DNA from: Ascochyta rabiei
Lineage: Eukaryota > Ascomycota > Dothideomycetes > Pleosporales > Didymellaceae
NCBI RefSeq assembly: GCF_004011695.2
Contig: NC_082412.1
Location: forward strand, 744,001-808,000
Direction: 5' to 3'
Length of the DNA: 64,000 nucleotides
Shown: positions 21,560-33,300 of the stretch, in pieces
Layout: each line of letters starts with the position of its first letter
Numbering within the stretch: the stretch's first letter is position 1
Made by a program: the position numbers and the translations under genes
The notes under the pieces: generated by a model
Databases searched by the model: none
What the model was told of the DNA's origin: nothing
The model's input: only the letters and a program-made list of their open reading frames with translations

Positions 21560-23583
21560 ACCTCTTCTTTACTTAGATTCTACCTCTACTATAGGACTAT
21601 AGTATAAGGCTACGCGTTCTAGCCTACGTTCTACGTTTAACACTAGCACAAATTACCCTAACAGCAGATTTAAACCCTAACCTAGACTTTCTAGCTATTA
21701 CAGTCTAGTAGTCTAGGTTAAACTTTATAATCTATAATATATCTAACTAAATAAACGCATAAGGAATAATAATAGTAGAAAGGAAGCTTCTAAATAGCTA
21801 AACTCTACCTAACTTAATCCTACTAGGGGGCTTTAACACCTACTACTCTTAGTAGGACCCTACTATAACTACTATAACACTAAAAGCTAGTAGTTTTATT
21901 ACCTAGATAGAAAAGTAAAACCTAAAGCTACTAAATAACCTTAGTATAGGCACCTTCTATAGGCTAAATATAAGTAGGGAAAATGTTCTTAACCTTACCT
22001 TTGCTACACACAGGCTTATAAACTAGATAGAAGGCTAGTAAACCCTAGTAGGTATAGGCTTAGACTACCTAGGCATTCTGTTTATAATTACTACGTCTAG
22101 AACACAGCTCCTAAACAACCCTACTCCTTAGTTTAACACTAAGAAGGCAGACTAGGACCTATTTTAGAAGGAGCTAGTAAAGGAATTAGGAAAAAGCCCT
22201 GCCCTAAATACTACAAGCCCTAGACACTCTACTAGCACCTCTCTACTCCTTACCTAAGGAGAGAACAGAGAGCTAGAAAAGTAACTTAAAGTAATAGGAA
22301 AGGAGCTTACTACAGTAATAATAAACGCAGCTAAGACTGTAATCCTCTAAAGCTCTACTAGTGTAAGAAGTAAGCCTTAGTAGAACATAGACCTAAAACT
22401 ACTAAGGATAAACATGCTTAGCAAACAACGCCTTCTATAGAGAGAACTAGTAACTAGCCCTATAACTACATATATATAGAAAAAAAACTACCTAATTACT
22501 AGAAATAGCTACCTATAAACAGTAAAAGTAGTAAAACATAACTACTAGAATTAATTCCTAAAAAAAGAGAATATAAAATTAATCTTTAAGGTAATGTTCT
22601 ATACTAGAACTATAGGTAACTAAAGTATACCTACTATATAAGGCCCTAGAGAAATAGAGAACTTCTTTTAAGGTAAGTACTTTGCACTAAGAGACACTCT
22701 CTTCTCTAGACTACCTTCCTCTCAGCCTATAGAGTAGAGACCCTACTAAGAAGGTAGCTAGGAATAGCTGCCCCTTACTAGAGAAGAGCTAAAACACGCC
22801 TACTCCTTATAAATCTAAAGTAGCTCCCTAGAACTAGATATAATAAACTAGGATATTATTACTATAGTATATAAAGTAGAAATAGATATATTCTTCTATG
22901 TGTTCTCTATACTATTTAACTATAGATACTACCCTTAAATCTAGAAAAGAGTAATAGGAGTTATCCTTAAAAAGCTAAATGAACTAGACTATACAGCCCC
23001 TAAAGCCTATAGGGTAATTACTCTCCTTAGCTACTTAGGTAAAGTTATAGAAAGACTAGTAGCTAAACAGCTTAGTATACTAGTAGAAATAACTACCCTA
23101 CTATACTCTTTATAACTAGGTAGAAGAGTATAGAATATAGCTATATACGCCTCTATACTACTACTAAACTAAGTGTAAGAATAAAGGAAACTAAAGCGTA
23201 TAATAACTACAGTGTTCCTAGACATTAAAGAAGCCTTTAACTACGTCTTAATAGGCTAACTACTTACTATCCTATAACAACTAAAGCTACCTTACATCTT
23301 AATAGCCTAGATTTAATTATTCCTCTCTAGACGCTAACTATAACTGTCCTTTAATAGAGAAATAGAAGAATTGAGTAATATAAACGCTAGAATCCTATAA
23401 GGAAGCCCTAACTTACCTATTCTGTTCCTAATATATATTAGACCTCTATTCTAGTTAATTATAAACTACTTACTATTCTACCTAGACAACCTAGCTATTA
23501 CAGTATTATCTACTAGCCTAAAGAAAAACATCTACCTACTAAAAAGAGATATAGCTAGACTATTTACAAAAGAATCCTACTGT
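21560..23583 (+). pseudogene. LINE-B ORF2 endonuclease and RT, up to the Copia insertion
   Basis: Endonuclease motifs: LLGGFNTYYS near 21820-21850 (GDFN has become GGFN, an A-to-G change that RIP does not explain) and GLDYLGI near 22060. RT blocks include LLSYLGKVIERLVAKQLS near 23030, FLDIKEAFNYV near 23215, QGSPNLPILFLIYIRPLF near 23400, and YLDN at 23479-23490. The frame is cut at 23583 by the Copia element and resumes at 28787. Confidence 0.88.
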
Positions 23584-23588
23584 GTAAT

Positions 23589-23750
23589 TGTTAAATGATA
23601 TACTTAATGTGTAAAGATAATAATAAAGGTAATTAATTAATAATTATCTGTCTTAATAGCTTATTTTATGTGTGTTTGCTGCTAGCCTCTAAGTTAACTA
23701 AGGTTAACCCTAAACCCCTAACTTAGCTTAGTAAGGTTAGTTATCTAACA
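23589..23750 (-). repeat. Copia 3' LTR (left)
   Basis: 162 bp, tgttaaatga...ttatctaaca. By eye it differs from the right LTR at 9 positions, 8 transitions and 1 transversion. Confidence 0.95.
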
Positions 23751-23779
23751 CACCCCCTTAGCTTTAAGGCCCTATTAAA

Positions 23780-25560
23780 GCTAGACACAATTAGCTCTTA
23801 TTGTACCTCTAGGTTAGTAAGCTTTTAGTTAAGTAATTCTATCTAGGTATTAGCTAGCTTTCTTTATTTAGTATGTTTCTTTAGTTCTAGCTACCTTAGA
23901 AAGGTTAACTACTTCCTTGCAGGCAGAGCCTTTATAAGTCTATTAGCTAATATCTTAGTAGATAGAATATAGGTTACTGTTATAGTGCCTTTATTTATCT
24001 CTTATTACAGCTAGTAGTTGTAAATGTCTATATATTGTACTTTAGTTTAGAGTTTTAAGACTACCTTATTAGTTAATTAAACAGTCTAGGTATTATTATA
24101 TTAAATAGTAATTGTTAATTATAAGAGGTGTATACTAAGTTCTAATAATAGTTATAAGATAAAGATAGCTTCCTTAGCTACCTATACTTAGGTAAGTAGC
24201 TCTACTTTAGTTATTAATGTAGTAACTGTGTCTTATTTATTAACTCATTAAGTAATAAGTCCTTTATGTAGTTTAATAGTATATCCTTAGAAGCTCTTTC
24301 TATTAAGAGTATTATTAGCAAATAATGCATTACTAGCAACTACTAGGTGCTTATTACCTCTAGAGGTAAGAGATACGTCTTATGTCCCTTATAGGTATAA
24401 TAGTACTTAATCTAATATATTATAGTGCTGCTGTCTAGGGTTAGTTAGAAATTATGCTAGCCTAGATGTAGCAAAGGTAATGTTAGGCCTAGTAGTAACT
24501 GCAGTAAAGAGGAGAGATCTAATCTTTCTCTAGTATTTGTTAATTTCTAATACTACAGCTTCCTCTTTATTTAGTAAAAGCTTAATACTTAATATTAGTA
24601 TGTTATGTTATATATCTATCTTATCTACTAGGGAGATAATTTTCTTAATGTATAACGCCTATAAGAGAAGGATCCTTAGGTTGTCTTAATCTTAGGTTAT
24701 CTCTACTCCTAGGAACTATTCCAGATTATTTCCTCCTGTAATGGAGTATTTATTAGTAATATAGCTAAGGGCCTTGTCTGCCTTATATCTTCTAGTTAGG
24801 TAATAATCTATAATAATATTGTCTATATAGAAGAAGATAGTAACTCTATTCTTAAGTAAGTAGTAGGGTTTATAGGGAACAACTACAAATCTATAGCTTA
24901 TTAGAGTAGATGTAAATTCCTTCTACTAGAGGAGTAGAGAGATTCTTAGTCTATATAGTGCCTTATATAGCTATAGGACTATACCTAGTTTCTAATACCT
25001 ATATAGTATCCTTATATAGACCTCTCTATTAATTAATATATAAATAAAGGCGTTTATAATATTAAACTACTTAAGTTCTAGGTTATATGCTGCTAAAATT
25101 GCTTTAAGCATTCTAAAGAACCTGCTAGCTAGTGTTGCTGCGTAGGTATCTTTAGAAGTAATATTTTATTACTAGTTACCTTAGACTACTAGTCGCGCCT
25201 TATATTTAAGTAGGTAGTAGTTCTTATTAAGCTTATACGTGTATACCTACATATAGTTAAGTACCTAGTGTTCTACTACCTTAGTCTTTATTAGGGGTAC
25301 TTTAGACTATAACTTTATAGTCTAATAGCTACTAAGGTATTCTTACTTAGCTTCTTTAAACTATTAGTAAAGCAGGTAGTCCTCTAGGTTTAATTGTGCT
25401 GTTAGCTCTAGTAGAAGTTAGCTTTAATAAGGCTTAAGCCTTTTTATTAGCATTTATTTTAACCTAGCCTTATTTATATTATTACCTTAGTATGTGCCTA
25501 TGTATCTGCCTTATATACTAGCTATAAATATAGCTTTCTATAGGATAGTTTATAAAGGTT
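23780..25560 (-). pseudogene. Copia reverse transcriptase and RNase H
   Basis: Minus strand. KARLVVQGNQQ near 25200 opens the RT. Then come ELKQFNIINAFI near 25060 and the active site FYIDNIII at 24818-24829 (IDN replaces VDD). RNase H follows toward 23900, more decayed. Many stops. Confidence 0.85.
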
Positions 25561-25572
25561 CTTAAGATTACG

Positions 25573-25664
25573 CTAGCGTTAATTCTAACTAATTAGCAGT
25601 TAACTAGTGCTACCTGCTAACTCCTAATTAGCTGTTACCTCTTACTAACTAGAATAACAACAAC
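25573..25664. repeat. Short hairpin repeat, copy a (in Copia IN-RT linker)
   Basis: Core 25589-25631, 43 bp, arms ctaattagcagttaac and gctaactcctaattag. Same family as 46353-46395 and 50783-50825; weaker pairing extends outward. Confidence 0.7.
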
Positions 25665-25699
25665 GTGTTTATTAACAACGTAACTAGTAGTAGAGTTAG

Positions 25700-26800
25700 A
25701 AGAGGAGTTAGATATATATATCTAGCTTTCTATCTACTATTATAACCTAGTTAATCTTCTATAGTATTTAAGTATATAATAGTATTATCCTTATAGAAAG
25801 ACTAGATTTTAGCCTTATTTTAGGGTAGAGGTAGAAGCTCTACGCTTCTTGGCTATGTTACTATCTCTTTAAGAGTGCTATGCATAAGATTGTCTATTAG
25901 GTCCTAAGTCTAGCTACTAAAGACAGTATCCTTATTAAAGATTATATCTCTTATGCTAATAACTTTTACTAAGGTTAGAATCTATATCTAATATATGTTT
26001 AAGAATTAGTATCCTACTAGGTATCCTACCTATACTCTTAGGTCTAGTTACTAGAGTTATAACTTTTCTTAAAGGGTGTTACTTATAAGAGTAAAGGCTT
26101 TACATCTATAAACTTTTAGATATACCTAGTTTAGTTTTCTACTTTATATATTTAGGCTAGCTAGTTAAGCTATATAGGTAAAGAACACATTATAGGGTAT
26201 TTTTTAGTTATTTAATAACCTTAGTGTTTAGTTACGTAGGTATACTACTACCCTTACAATCTCTAGCTCTATTTTATATAGTAGGTTTACATCTAATCTT
26301 ATAGTGCGTGCCTTATCTTTTATTACACCTCCTAAGCGTTTAGCACCTCTTTTCTGTACTTAGATGTCTAGTGTAGAAGGCTTAAGCCTAATTAATTATT
26401 TAGCGCACTATCTTAATACTTCTAGTTTTATTATAGTAATTTTACTATTACACTTAATTACCTTAACCTAGATCTTATATTGTTTTAACAGGAATTATAT
26501 AAGAATATCTAAGAAGTAGATAATTATCTTTCCTAGTTAATTATCTTTAAAATAGAAGTCCTAGAGGAAGCTAGATTGCCTATTAACAGTAAGTAATTAG
26601 CTCTTTTCTTTAGTAAAGCTTTCTTCTTTATATAAGTAGAAGTTAATTACTATATATTCTTCTAGTCCTTTATTACTTATTTATAGTATTTAACTAATTT
26701 ACCTCTTAGTCTTAGCTTATCTACAAGTATTATATTAGCCTGTAGTAATACCCCTAACTCTTACCCCCTAAGATTATTAGATAAGGTGTTTAATAGTAGC
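25700..26800 (-). pseudogene. Copia integrase
   Basis: Minus-strand frame with Copia integrase landmarks: a core strand followed by TLDIQVQKRGAKRLGGVIKD near 26340 (family NGxAER), then VVVYLRNQT near 26220 and the C-terminal VGYLVGY...RDIIFN near 26010-25930. Catalytic acidic residues are partly replaced. Stops throughout. Confidence 0.8.
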
Positions 26801-28600
26801 AGCTCTAGGGTACCCTATTTGCTTATGCTATAACAGAGCAGTAGTAGTCTTAGGTATTTAGCTTTATATTAATTTTATTACAAATACTATCTATAGCTAT
26901 TCCCTAAGTACCTACTGTCTATATTGTTTATCTAAGGATATAATAGCTGTCTTGTCTACTTGTCTAAGCTAAGTTAGATCTCTTTTTGTGTTCTACTAGA
27001 TGCTCTATTAGCGTAGTTATTAGAAAGAGACAAGGTTATAAAGTATGTCTAGGCACTATGCTATATTATATAGTTTAAGAGTAGTTAGTTAGTTTATATT
27101 TAATAGATAGAGATAGATAGTGCTATATCCCTATATCTATACCTAGGAGTTTTCTACCTATAGGTAGTTGTTTAATATAGGTAGAGTAAGGTCTTATATC
27201 TAGTTCTTATTGTTTATAATATAGATAGTTAATCCTAAGTTAAGAATAAAGAAGTTTCTAAGAGGGTAGCTTAGTAGCTCTATATTTTATAATTCTTTAA
27301 CTAGACTTATATTAATTATTAATATCTTCTATTCCTAAAGTTATCCTAGAGGTGCCTCTAGTGTTTAGGATGTCTTAATAGCTAGTGTCTTAGTGTAAGC
27401 TTATTTTGCAGATCTAACCTAATCTTAAAGGTTAGCATTTTATTCTATCCTAAATTGTACTATTTTAGCAATTCTATTATATAGAGTAAACTATACTAGT
27501 ACTTTATCTTTATAGATATAGTAGTAAACTTCTAGACTATAGCATTATCTATAAGTAGAGCATTTTACTCCTCTAGCTACTACTATATCCCCTCTTAGGA
27601 ACTGCTTAGATATAGTTATTTAACTAATATTCTATTTTTAACAAGTCTTCCCTAACTCCCCTATGTAGTAGAAGTAGATAATATATCTTTAACAACATAA
27701 GAGGCGTCCCTATTAGTGTCTAGGGTAGATTTACTACTAGTAGTAAGAGTAAAGTTACTCCCTGCAGCAAAGGCGCCCCTTTACTATTTCCTCTTAGAGT
27801 AGTACTTACTTATAGACTCTTAGAAGCGTTTTATTATTTCTTTATAAGTTATATTTTATTCTTATCTACTATAGTCCTAGAATGTTATTACTTAGGTTAG
27901 CGCTATCTTTATTACTAAATCTAAAAAGTTTTAGACAGTGTCTTGTATATTATATATTTTAGTAACCCTCTCTATTTTAGTATTAGTTATAGTATAATTA
28001 TACTTAAGGAGCTAGGTATTCTAGCTTCTAGGTTATCTTATTAGTTTAAGGGCTGCTAGGTATTAGTAGCGTACGCGTAATTGTTTTTCTTTAGCATTAA
28101 TACTAACTATATATTTAAGGCTAATAAGCTATATTTAAATTAATTTACCTAGTTAGTAGTAGTTCTTTATAAGGTAAGGTAATACTAAGCTTTAGATAAA
28201 CATTACTACCTTATCTAGGCTAGCTTATTCCTTATAGTAGTCTCTATCCGCTATCTTATAGGATTTAAGACAGCTCTTCTAATAGTTATTATCTTCCTTC
28301 TATGCCTTTAGGCTGTTAGCTAATAGTTTAGATAGGATTTTAGGAAGCTAAGGGTTTTCTTGTTTATTATTACTAAGGGCTAGCCTCCTCTTATAGTTAG
28401 TAATGTCTAGGGTATTAGGCACTTATAGCTTAGTTCTTAGAGAGATAGTCTAATTTAGGTCTATCTTCTTCTATACGTCTAGAGAGGTGTAGTAGGTCTA
28501 TAGTTAATATAACTAAGGTGTGTAGGTTATGTAATCTATAAGAATTATTATTGAATTACGTAATATTAATAGTAACATATTAAAAGGGTATTTTTAGTAG
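26801..28600 (-). pseudogene. Copia gag and protease region
   Basis: Position between 5' LTR and integrase requires gag and protease here. I could not read a clean zinc knuckle or protease motif, so boundaries are inferred from order and size only. Confidence 0.5.
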
Positions 28601-28619
28601 TATTAGTACGACTCTTAAT

Positions 28620-28781
28620 TGTTAAATAATATGCTTAATGTGCAAAGATAATAATAAAGGTAATTAATTAATAATTATCTATCTTAATGGCTTATTTTAT
28701 GTGTGTGTGCTGCTAGCCCCTAAGTTAACTAAGGTTAACCCTAAACCCTTAACTTAGCTTGGTAAGGTTAGTTATCTAACA
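28620..28781 (-). repeat. Copia 5' LTR (right)
   Basis: 162 bp, tgttaaataa...ttatctaaca, followed by the target duplication gtaat. Confidence 0.95.
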
Positions 28782-28786
28782 GTAAT

Positions 28787-30640
28787 ACAGTTTAATACGC
28801 TAAAAACTAAACTTATCTACTTTACTATAAGCTAAAAAGCAGAAAAATACACCTTTACTCTACTAGACAGGTCTACTATAACACTAAAAAAGGCTGTTAA
28901 ATAGCTAGAAATATACTTTAATAATAGGCTCTCCTTTAAGGAGTATACTGCTATAAGGATTAGCTAAGTAAGAAACACCTTCTATAGAATGTATAGACTA
29001 GTAAACAGCAGTAAAGGCCTTATACCTACTTCTCTCTAATAAATATACCTAGCCTGTATTACTAGTATAGTAGACTATAGATACTAGGTCTTCTAGAAGT
29101 AATAAGCTAGAATAGCAAAACAACTATAAGGACTATAGAACCTAGCACTTATAAAAATCTTAGGCACCTTCTAAACCTTACCTATAATTCCCTAAGAAAT
29201 AGAGGTAGTACTAGCCTCTCTAACAATAAGACTAAACACTGTAATAAGAAAACACGCCTTTAGAGCTAGAAAGCTTCTAAAGAACTACCCTATCTATACT
29301 GCTATAATATAGCTAAAATCTACCCTATAGAACACAGACCTAGACTCTAGTATAGAGTAAAGAGAGGTTAACTATACTAGGCTAAGAATAGAGCCTTCTT
29401 TACAGCTTATGTAAATTATATAGTTAATAGAAAAAGCTATACCTAGTATAAGAGAAGAGAAACTAAAAGACTTCTACTTCTACCTCTAGAACAAGGCTAT
29501 AGTATACTACACTAAAGTCTTATAATTACTAAAAGAAGAAGAAGTAAAAGCATATAAATTATAGATACTATAAAAAGTAGGAAGTAATATACTAGCTATC
29601 TATACAGACGCATCTTCTATAGAGAGAGGCCTAGAGATAGAAGTAGGAATTATAGTCCTTAACTACAACTAAGAGCCTAAGAAAACCTACACTATAGACT
29701 ATAAGCTTAGTAAAGGCTAAATTGTATATAATAGAGAACTAGAAGGTATAATAAGAGGCTTTAAAATTGCAGCTACTATAGCTACTACAGGATAAGACAT
29801 CTAAATCTTTGCAGACAACTAAACAGCTATTCTAAGAATAAAACCCCCTTAAATAAGCCTAGACAGGCTTAGCAAATACGCTGTATAAAGGCAGCTAAAA
29901 CTATTAAAGATAAAGAAGCTATAATAAGCCTTAAATAGACCCCTAGCTACTAAAACATTGCAGGAATTAAGAAAGCAGACCTTCTAGTAAAAGAAGTAAT
30001 AAAAAGAGGCCTATTTCTAATGCTATAAGCATTACTATAACTAGAATTTAAGTAAAGGCTATTATAATAGACAAATAGGATTATAAACTAGTTACCTACA
30101 CAGCTAAAGTAATCCTAAGAAAAGCAGACACCTACGCAGTGATATACTAGCTAGGACTAACAAATAGAATAAAACTACCTAAAAACACTAAATAAGAGGT
30201 ATTAAGTACCTACTACTAACTAAAACTAGGATATAGATATAATAAAGCATACCTCTATAATATAAAGAAGGTAGATAGTAATAGATATATCTGTAGTTAC
30301 ATATAAATAACATAACACCTTCTACTTAGCTATAAAGAATATAAATAAGTAAGAAACGTAATATAGGATAGCCTATAAGGACAACAACTTTTAATATAAC
30401 TACTACTACACACAACCTAGGAAATTCTAGTTGGTTTAGCTTTTATTTTAGACACTAGAATAGGTACCTGTAAGTAGTACCTATAATAAACAACAGATAC
30501 CTATAAAATATTGTTAACTCTCTAGAGTATAGGCTCTTACTACAGGACTCTAAACCTATATTTACTACCTTCTTTTACAATTACGCTTCTTAAATTACTA
30601 GAGTAGCTTAACTACTCTTGTCTTATATAGTCTTAGACTT
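28787..30640 (+). pseudogene. LINE-B ORF2 continuation: RT thumb and RNase H
   Basis: Resumes in register after the Copia target duplication (acagtttaatacgctaa matches 19180-19200 of LINE-A). It carries the end of RT and an RNase H domain: IYTDASSIERGLGI at about 29600-29640, then YNRELEGIIRG near 29730 and FADN near 29810. Conserved acidic residues are partly intact. A C-terminal RNase H is typical of Tad-clade LINEs. Homologous to 30707-32370. Confidence 0.85.
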
Positions 30641-30655
30641 ATATAGGACATTAAA

Positions 30656-30692
30656 CTTATAAATTAAATTAAATTAAAATTAAATTAAATTA
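30656..30692 (+). repeat. LINE-B 3' tail, (TTAAA)n
   Basis: Six to seven taaat/ttaaa units end the element just before the LINE-A target duplicate. A simple-repeat tail at the 3' end is expected from target-primed reverse transcription. Confidence 0.85.
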
Positions 30693-32370
30693 AACACCTT
30701 CTATAGAATGTGTAGACTAGTAAACAGCAGTAAAGGCCTTATACCTACTACCCTCTAATAAATATACCTAGCCTGCGTTACTAGTATAGTAGACTATAGA
30801 TGCTAGGTCTTCTAGAAGTAATAAGCTAGAATAGTAAAATAACTATAAGGACTACAGAACCTAGTACTTAGGAAATTCTTAGGCACCTTCTAAACCTTAC
30901 CTATAATACCCTAAGAGGTAGAGGTAGTACTAGCTCCTCTTACTATAAGGCTAAACACTACAATAAAAAAGTACGCCTTTAGAGCTAGAAAGCTACTAAA
31001 GAACTACTCTATCTATACTGCTATTATAAAGCTAAAGTCCACCCTATAAAACATAGACCTAGACTCTAGCGTATAGTAAAGAGAGGTTAACTATACTAGG
31101 CTAAGAATAGGACCTTCTATATAGCTTATGCAAATTATATAGTCTATAGAAAAGGCTATACCTAGAATAAGAGAAGGAAAACTAAAAGACCTTTACTTCT
31201 GCCCCTAGAATATAGCTATAGCATACTAAACTAAAATCTTAAGACTACTAAAAGAAGAAGTAGTAAAAGTATATAAAACATAGATGCTAAAAAAAGTAGG
31301 AAGTAATATACTAGCTATCTATACAGACGCTTTTTCTATAGAAGAAGGCCTAGGTATAGAAGTAGGAGTTATAGTCCTAGACTATAAACAAGAGCCGAAG
31401 GAAATCTAAACTATAAACTATAACATTAGTAAAGGCTAAATTATATATAATAGAGAACGAGAAGGTATAATAAGAGGCTTTAAAATTACAGCTACTATAG
31501 CTACTATAGGATAGAACGTCTTAGTCTTTACAGCTAACTAGGTAGCTTTTCTAAGACTAAAGGTTCTTTAAATAAGTCTAGATAGGCTTAGTAAATACGC
31601 TGTATAAAGGCAGCTAAAACTATTAAAGAAAAGAAAGCTATAATTAGCCTTAAATAGACCTCTAGCTACTAAGACATTACAGAACATAAGAGAGTAGACT
31701 CTCTAGGAAAAGAAGCAACTAAAAAGAGGCCTACCTCTAACGTTACAAGCATTACTATAACTAGAATTTAATTTAAAGCTATTACAATAGACAAATAGGA
31801 TTACAAACTAGTTACCTATATAGCTAAAATAATCTAAAGGAAAATAGGCACCTACGCAGCAAAATACTAGCTAGAACTAATAAATAGGATAAAACTACCT
31901 AAAAACACTAAAAGAGAGGTAGTAGGTACCTACTACTAACTAAAACTAGAATATAGATATAATAAAGTATACCTATATAATATATAGAAGGTAGTTAATA
32001 ATAGATATTTCTACAGCTACTTATAAATAACATAATACCTTCTACCTAGCTATAAAGAATATAGATAAGTAAGGAAAATAATGTAGGATAGCCTATAAGG
32101 ATAATAACCTTTAGTATAACTACTACTACACATAACCTAGGTAATTCTAGCTACTCTAGCTTTTATTTTAGATACTAGAATAGGTACCTGTAAGTAGTAA
32201 CTATAATATCTAGCAGACACCTAAAAACTACTGTTAACTCTCTAGAGTATAGGCTCTTACTACAGGACTCTAAATATATATTTACTATCTCCTTTCATAA
32301 ACACACTCCTTAAATTACTAGAGTAGCTTTACTGCTCTTGTCTTATATAGTCTTAGACTTATATAGAACG
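30693..32370 (+). pseudogene. LINE-A ORF2 continuation: RNase H and C-terminus
   Basis: Starts with the duplicated target aaacaccttctatagaatg and runs collinear with 28970-30640. The RNase H block reads IYTDAFSIEEGLGI at about 31315-31360. The 3' UTR ends in a short A/T tail near 32395. Stops at Gln positions. Confidence 0.85.
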
Positions 32371-32395
32371 TTAAACTTACTAATTAAACTAATTA

Positions 32396-32710
32396 TATGC
32401 GTTACTATTAGATCTATATAAACTAAGAAGTTAAATTCTAACTATATAATAATAAATATAAGAACCTATAGTTAAAAGAGAAGAGAAGGTATAGGATATA
32501 GAGGAAGTCCTTAATAGAAGGTAATTAGCTAATAGATAGTAGGAGTACCTTATTAAGTAGGACAGATTCCCTAACTTAGAAAATTCCTAGGAAATTAGCA
32601 CAAATCTTTCTAAAGAAGCGCTAAAATAATACTAGAAAATAATAAAGTAACTTCTTAGACTGTGTAATAGAACGTTAAGGTTAAAGTTTAAAAAAATAGG
32701 GGACTAAAAA
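32396..32710 (+). pseudogene. Chromodomain of a further Gypsy element (Gypsy-5), C-terminal fragment
   Basis: Plus-strand frame reads DIEEVLNRRQLANRQ*EYLIK near 32495-32550 and then DRFPNLENS*EISTNLSKEAL up to about 32620. This is a chromodomain (Trp codons replaced) at the end of a Gypsy integrase. The upstream integrase is missing because LINE-A sits at its left edge. The coding frame ends by about 32710. Confidence 0.75.
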
Positions 32711-33040
32711 GGCTTAATACCTTTACTTAATTAAGATTTTTCCCTATAGGGGTTTTTTAATTAAAAAGTATTTAATAGTTTATACTAAGGGAAAACATAA
32801 TTCTACCTTACCTTAAAAACTACAGACTAGCTAAAGCAGATATCTCTTAGCCTATTATAGTTATTTCTAACATTAGAAAATAAATAAAGTTATATACTAT
32901 ATTTTATAGTTATAATTATAAATAAATATAGAAGAATTAGTATAAAAGAATATCTTCCTAGTATTATTTAGACTATCTAAGAGTATAATGCACCTTATTG
33001 CTATATTAGCCTAAAACTATCTACTAACTACAAACTTAGG
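32711..33040. other. Probable Gypsy-5 3' region, no LTR identified
   Basis: AT-rich, with purine run aaaaaaataggggactaaaaagg just upstream near 32693-32716 that could be a decayed polypurine tract. No matching LTR pair in the window. Confidence 0.35.
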
Positions 33041-33300
33041 TATTATTAATCTAACCTTTCTATTATAGGGAGTATCTACTAACTATAACTACTACTATAG
33101 GTATAAGTAGAAGCTTTAAAATTATAAGTCTTCTTAGTAGTAGTAGTAGCAGCAGCAGCGTTGGCAGCAGCCTGCTTAGCAGCCTTCTATTCCTCCCTCT
33201 TCTCTTAAAGCTAACTAAGGGTCTTCCTAGTACCTGTAATCTAGTACTTTAACTATAAAAGAAGTTAGATATTATTAAAATATGTTAAAATATACTATAA
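33041..33300 (-). pseudogene. Ala/Lys-rich degenerate frame, possibly a transposase C-terminus
   Basis: The minus-strand frame reads EKREE*KAAKQAAANAAAATTTKK around 33220-33130. Such basic Ala/Lys tails occur at the C-terminus of some fungal pogo-type transposases, but they are low-complexity and not diagnostic. Confidence 0.3.

Larger units (their letters stand above)
23589..28781 (-). mobile_element. Ty1/Copia LTR retrotransposon, 5193 bp, complete but inactivated
   Basis: Bounded by two 162 bp LTRs and a perfect 5 bp target duplication, gtaat (23584-23588 and 28782-28786), inside LINE-B ORF2. The gene order on the minus strand is gag, integrase, RT, RNase H. Integrase before RT is the Copia arrangement. 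A purine-rich minus-strand tract next to the left LTR (plus strand cacccccttag, 23751-23761) fits the polypurine tract and supports the orientation. Confidence 0.95.
19378..30692 (+). mobile_element. LINE-B (Tad1-like), near full length, interrupted by Copia
   Basis: About 6.1 kb once the 5.2 kb Copia insertion is removed. Order: 5' leader, ORF1 with zinc knuckles, ORF2 endonuclease-RT-RNase H, 3' UTR, and a (TTAAA)n-type tail. It is inserted in LINE-A with a 14 bp imperfect target duplication. It shares the LINE-A family: 17250-19377 and 21650-23583 align along their length. Confidence 0.85.
17236..32395 (+). mobile_element. LINE-A (Tad1-like non-LTR retrotransposon), 5'-truncated, split by LINE-B
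   Basis: LINE-A occupies 17236-19377 and 30693-32395. Its two parts join within one ORF2 if LINE-B is removed. The sequence aaacgccttctata at 19364-19377 and aaacaccttctata at 30693-30706 is the target duplication of that insertion. The 5' end starts inside the endonuclease-encoding part, the usual 5' truncation of LINEs. The 3' end is a short A/T tail near 32370-32395. Summed length without LINE-B is about 3.8 kb. Confidence 0.8.
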
